Made by a program: the position numbers and the translations under genes. A stretch of 64,000 nt of DNA from assembly GCF_929443795.1 (NCBI RefSeq), contig NC_064897.1, forward strand, positions 5,881,001-5,945,000, written 5' to 3'. Below the pieces are notes generated by a model. That model was not told the DNA's origin. It did no database searches and was given only the letters and a program-made list of their open reading frames with translations. Positions 60,101-64,000 of this stretch are shown here, in pieces (position 1 is the first letter of the stretch; each line of letters starts with the position of its first letter). This stretch comes from Astur gentilis. Lineage: Eukaryota; Chordata; Aves; Accipitriformes; Accipitridae.

Positions 60101-61294
60101 TGCAGAGAAAGGAAGATGAGCAATTTGGACGTATGCTGGAGCAATGAAATGCGCCTTATCCTGGAAGAGCAAGGCCAGGCATGCAAGTTATGTCACTGTA
60201 GTGTGTGCTCTGACCAGTCACAAGGGAGGGTCAGGGCCATAAAAAGCAGCCTAAAATTGTGGCTGCATGTATAGAAAATTCACGACAGCTGAGCTGCCCA
60301 GTGGCTGTTATCAAACATACCAAAGCCATTTTTCCTTTGTTCTGTACAGTGTCATTTTTACCTATTCAGCTGCTGAGTGTGTAACAATAGTGATACCAAA
60401 GGCACGGAAATAGGCATCTGAGTGTAAAAGGGGAAAAATGGATTGACTCTGACTCTTATAGCAAAATTACTTTAAAAAAGAACAAGAAAAGATGAGATGT
60501 GCTGCATTGCATGTGGAATGAAAACTGGCATGAACAGAAATCTTCAAGTTCAGCAAGGCAGTATGGAAGAAAATCGGCCCTGAAATGTATTATGTTTTAC
60601 TAGAAGGTTGCCTTTGAAAAGATAATTTAAAAGATGGCATTGTACAAAGTTTGGTTGTGACAATGGAAAAGGGTAAACAAAATGCATTTAAATAAAAAAA
60701 GTACTAACAGACGCAGGACCTAAATACAGAAGTGTTGAGGTAAGCACATGCGAAAACACCAATTTGGTTTTAAAGAATGGTTTGGTAGAGAGATACAGTT
60801 TTGTGCTTAGAGGTAGCAAGAAATACCTGATGCTCTATGTCCTATGCTCATAAAGTTGATGGAAGTGCAGAAAGCATCTCAGCTGAATGTGGACACACTG
60901 AGAAATAGACAACTGTGAATATCTGATGTATGTGACGTTATGGGGCGGGGGGCTTTCATTGACTGGGCACTGAGATCCCTACAGTACAAGAAGTATGATA
61001 CCAGAGTAACACTGGTCGAGAATGAACTAAAACAACTAATTATGGACACTACTTTGTGTGAAAGATGTGTCTATTGTTTGTACTAAACAACTCTACAGCA
61101 GAGAAGGAAAATATTCTAGTAACGTATTTTGTATCTGGAAGAGCTTGGAGACGCAAAAGACACAGAAGGAGAGAACAGACTAAGCAGTCAATATATTTTT
61201 GTTGGTGAAGGGATTGCTTAAATAAGACTTTGCTTACAGTTGCAATCAGATACAGAGTTTATAGCAGGGCCTTTGCATATTCAGTGTACTGAGC

Positions 61295-61390
61295 AGCCAC
61301 TCCCTGACTAATCCTCAGAGTAAGTCTGAGAGGTGGGAGGGGTTACTATTACCTCAGTTGCACAGATGACCCTCAGATGGGCAGAAACTG
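61295..61390 (-). mobile_element. possible old MIR-like SINE remnant, minus strand
   Basis: GGTTACTATTACCTCAGTTG followed by CACAGATGACCCTCAGATGG resembles the reverse of the MIR core (compare ATTATCCCCATTTTACAGATG). A CCTCAGAGTAAGTCTGAGAGG-type segment precedes it, as in reversed MIR. Divergence is high. Confidence 0.4.
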
Positions 61391-62624
61391 CTGGAAACTG
61401 CCAGAATTAGGAACTGGTGATTGTGCTGGATGAGGTCTGGGGATGAAGGCACAGTTCTTGGTTGCCTTCGAAAAAAACTAGTTATAATCTAAGCCTTCTG
61501 TAGATCCTACTTTTAATGAGTGACTGCAGTGGGGAAATTAAGGAAGGAGAGCTCCTAGTATCCTAACGTGCGTGTTCCCAATTCAGCCTGTATTATGTCA
61601 CTGATGATAACAGTTATCCTTTGTGGACCCACTAGCTTGAAATTCCTAGGTGACCACAACTGTGTTTAACTGTTCATAAGCTGTAGCTGTTAGTAGAGGC
61701 AAGACTTGAAACAGCAGTCCTATGGGTGCATCCTTATCGCCTTCTGTTAGGGTAAACGCTAGTAGAGCAGGCATAGCCGAAAGTTTGGAGTGCAGGGTGT
61801 TTCCCACGTGTGCAACAAAAGCAGTAATGCTGATATTGCCTGCTGTGGGTATAGCTGTAATCGCACCTTCTTTAATGCGATTGCTTCTTGGGAGCCGATC
61901 TACTGTGATCGCTGTCATACCTCCTGTGTAAAGCGCTGCCAAGGGTGACAGAGTAGATTTGTCACATCAAGACACGTGCCTCTGTTCTTCGCTTCAACAG
62001 CCTTGTGGCAGCAAGTCGTACCAGATACAACTGTCAGCGCTGCAGGATCTGCCACCAAGCAAAAGCAGAGCCATTGCTCATAAACCAGTAGCTGGACCCG
62101 GGTTGTTAAACCCTCCTGCTTTGCTGCCCTTCTTAGGCAAGGACCACTGCCTCAGTCTCTCGCTCAGCCAGGTGCAAGGGTGGGACCTCGCTTGTCTTGT
62201 CCTCAGCTCTCCGCCTCACTTGCAGTTCTACTGTCCCGTTGAGCCGGGGACTTGCAAAAGTTGCTCATTTTGTGCCCCTCCTGTCCGCTTATGCGCTGAC
62301 TGTCTGGCTGTCACACATGGAAGAGGCAGGGTGCTGGGTTCAGTAATAACCAGCAAACATTTGTGCTGAAAGCTGGGCTCCTCCAGTGCACCAGTCTGGC
62401 AGAGGTATGACCGAAGACCCGTTTTCTACACAGGAGGGCATTTGGGAAGAAGACTCTAAGAAGGAGAGCTCTGACTCTTCCCTCCCTCTTGGGCATGGTC
62501 CACTGACCCCCTCTCCCTTTCCTGGTACCCTCCCGATCCTTCTCCCTTCAGGGACCTCTGTTGCTGTTAGCTTTCCTGAACTACAGTGATCATACCAGAT
62601 TGTACTCTTTGCTGTTGCCTGTAG

Positions 62625-62627
<3 letters not shown>

Positions 62628-62663
<36 letters not shown>
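62628..62663. repeat. T36 homopolymer
   Basis: Thirty-six T residues. The minus strand reads poly-A followed by TCACTACAGGCAACAGCAAA, so it could be the tail of a minus-strand retroposed sequence lying to the right (CTTGGCACACGGC...). No parent gene is recognised. Confidence 0.9.
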
Positions 62664-62666
<3 letters not shown>

Positions 62667-63788
62667 CGCAGAGAAGCATTTTGCCGTGTGCCAAGTCCAA
62701 TAAACTTGTTTAGGTGAGTTTGATGGGCAGTGTCAGAAGTTACAACTGAGAGCTGTCTGTGAGGCTGAACTGGAGGAACTCTGCTGTATCTCATTGAACT
62801 TGGGAGAGATGGGATGTTTATGTGTTTGTTTATGCCCCACTGATCAAAGCATGTTGCAGGTAATGGGAAAGACAGCGAGCTGAGTCTTAGATTTCATTTA
62901 ACTGGTGCCTATGGCTTCCCAGGGGAAGTTTCTCATTCATGCTAAAGTATGCACAACTTCAATTAGAATATAGCATGCACGCTTGCATAGGCTGGTGGAT
63001 GCGAGTGTACCGAGGACTTTGCATTCCTGGAGCTGGCATTATTTTGCGATCGTGTCATAAAAGAGGTAAAGGAAATTGTATCGGGTCTGTATTACGCTAT
63101 TAGTCACGGTGACTGTTAGGAGTTAAATTGGCTCATGTTCTAATTTCTCACTAGCACACTGAAGTCATGAGTTTGGGGTGAATTCAAAGCACACAGACCT
63201 TATTTTACTCCTCTGCATTGCCATCTGATAGGGTCAGACCTGGGAGGGGAAAGATAGAGGTAGTTTTACATGCCACAGGGTTGAGGAAAAAGAAGCCGTA
63301 GGCCAGTCAAGAGTCAGAGTCAATGTCTTCAAAGACTGCCAAAGGGCAATCTCAGGATTTTAATTGCTCGGCTAATGTCTGAAGAGCCATGGAGCCATCA
63401 AGGAATACTACTTTAGGAAATCTTGAAGGGTGGTGGTGGGAAGCAGACTCTGCCCCCTCATTCATATGCAGAAAAATTAAAATGGAGGGAGGAAGGATTA
63501 AAATACCTGTAATTGTTTCTTATGGGTTGAAACTCATTTAATTATTAAAATGGAAAAATATTGTTATTAGTACATCATAGAAATGCTAGTGGTATTTCTG
63601 AGCTGGTATGAAATCTATGCTTTAAGTTAATACAGACTTGGAGATGGACTACACGTGAAAGTATACGGGCATAATTTTTGCCCATTGACAAATAAGGGGA
63701 CATATTGCTGAATTGGAGAATATCAATATTGTTGATGTGGCTGTGCTATTTCTTTTTTTTTTTTAAGGTTGGACCTGTAGGGCTCTAC

Positions 63789-63814
<26 letters not shown>
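63789..63814. repeat. T26 homopolymer
   Basis: About twenty-six T residues preceded at 63752-63764 by a shorter T run. Simple sequence near the right edge. Confidence 0.85.
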
Positions 63815-63819
<5 letters not shown>

Positions 63820-64000
63820 TTATAATATGCTGTGTTAATTACAGTATTAGGAACTAATGCTGAATCTTAACTACAACATCTATGAGCTGTAATTACTACT
63901 ATAAACTTTGAAATAAGGTAGTGGTAATTGGTGAAGCTAGTTATAAAAAGCATTTTATAAGATTGATGTATATCAGTTACACCATTTAAAACTCTGATTT

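Larger units (their letters stand above)
54326..64000. other. probable first intron of the plus-strand gene, no confident exon
   Basis: Splice-like segments occur (for example 57101-57143, and 58195-58312 with donor GAGAAGAG|GTGAGG), but none encodes a recognisable domain. Old repeat fragments and poly-T runs are present. The long open frames at 61646-61942 (minus) and 61722-61931 (plus) overlap each other and have no domain. Confidence 0.45.

Noticed and set aside
61646..61942. Overlapping open frames on both strands
   Set aside because: Possibly part of an old interspersed repeat, but I could not match a family and neither frame has a domain.
1..64000. tRNA, snRNA, rRNA genes and CRISPR arrays
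   Set aside because: Scanned by eye for tRNA B-box-like sequence, U6/U2-type starts and regularly spaced repeats. None were convincing, though a covariance-model search could still find a degenerate copy.

Overview
The window looks like nuclear DNA from a bird, probably a neoavian. The main evidence is several CR1 LINE 3' ends carrying the typical avian terminal sequence, plus a solo LTR (18430-19010) of a high-copy neoavian endogenous retrovirus family. Sharp CpG-island promoters, GT-AG exon boundaries and very low coding density fit the same picture. All calls were made by eye from sequence; no database search was run.

Layout. (1) 4871-10500, minus strand: a C2H2 zinc-finger locus. A CpG island (9790-10500) is followed by a short coding exon (9510-9582) and a terminal exon with five zinc fingers (7073-7740). 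Further downstream on the same strand are two exon-like segments (5262-5363 and 4871-5181) encoding a leucine-rich, probably coiled-coil C-terminus. They start in the same splice phase as the zinc-finger exon, so they could be an alternative 3' end or a separate gene. (2) 18430-20050: solo LTR, a small tandem duplication and a minus-strand CR1. (3) 20140-22485, plus strand: a second CpG island and an intact nine-finger C2H2 gene (coding exon 21499-22485), divergent from the first locus. (4) 39808-43870, plus strand: a CR1, a small CpG-rich patch, and a decayed two-finger C2H2 exon (42920-43173) with two in-frame stops, followed by an AATAAA. It looks like a dead third member of the same family. 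(5) 52900-54200: a third strong CpG island with a good exon-1 donor on the plus strand (ATG at 53450, donor at 53467). The rest of that gene is not convincingly visible and probably lies in or beyond the 10 kb to the right edge.

The zinc-finger exons share a layout: CpG-rich promoter, intron, then a terminal exon entered in phase 1 that opens with an acidic Asp/Glu/Asn stretch before the finger array. This suggests a small local family made by duplication. The products would be nuclear DNA-binding transcription regulators. No KRAB or SCAN exon is recognisable. The remaining sequence is non-coding: old SINE/LINE fragments, homopolymers, small tandem duplications and a few perfect palindromes. 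I do not see a clearly novel biological system. The points most worth testing are the alternative 3' ends of the minus-strand locus, the CpG patch with its dead paralogue, and the long sense-strand G runs in all three CpG islands.
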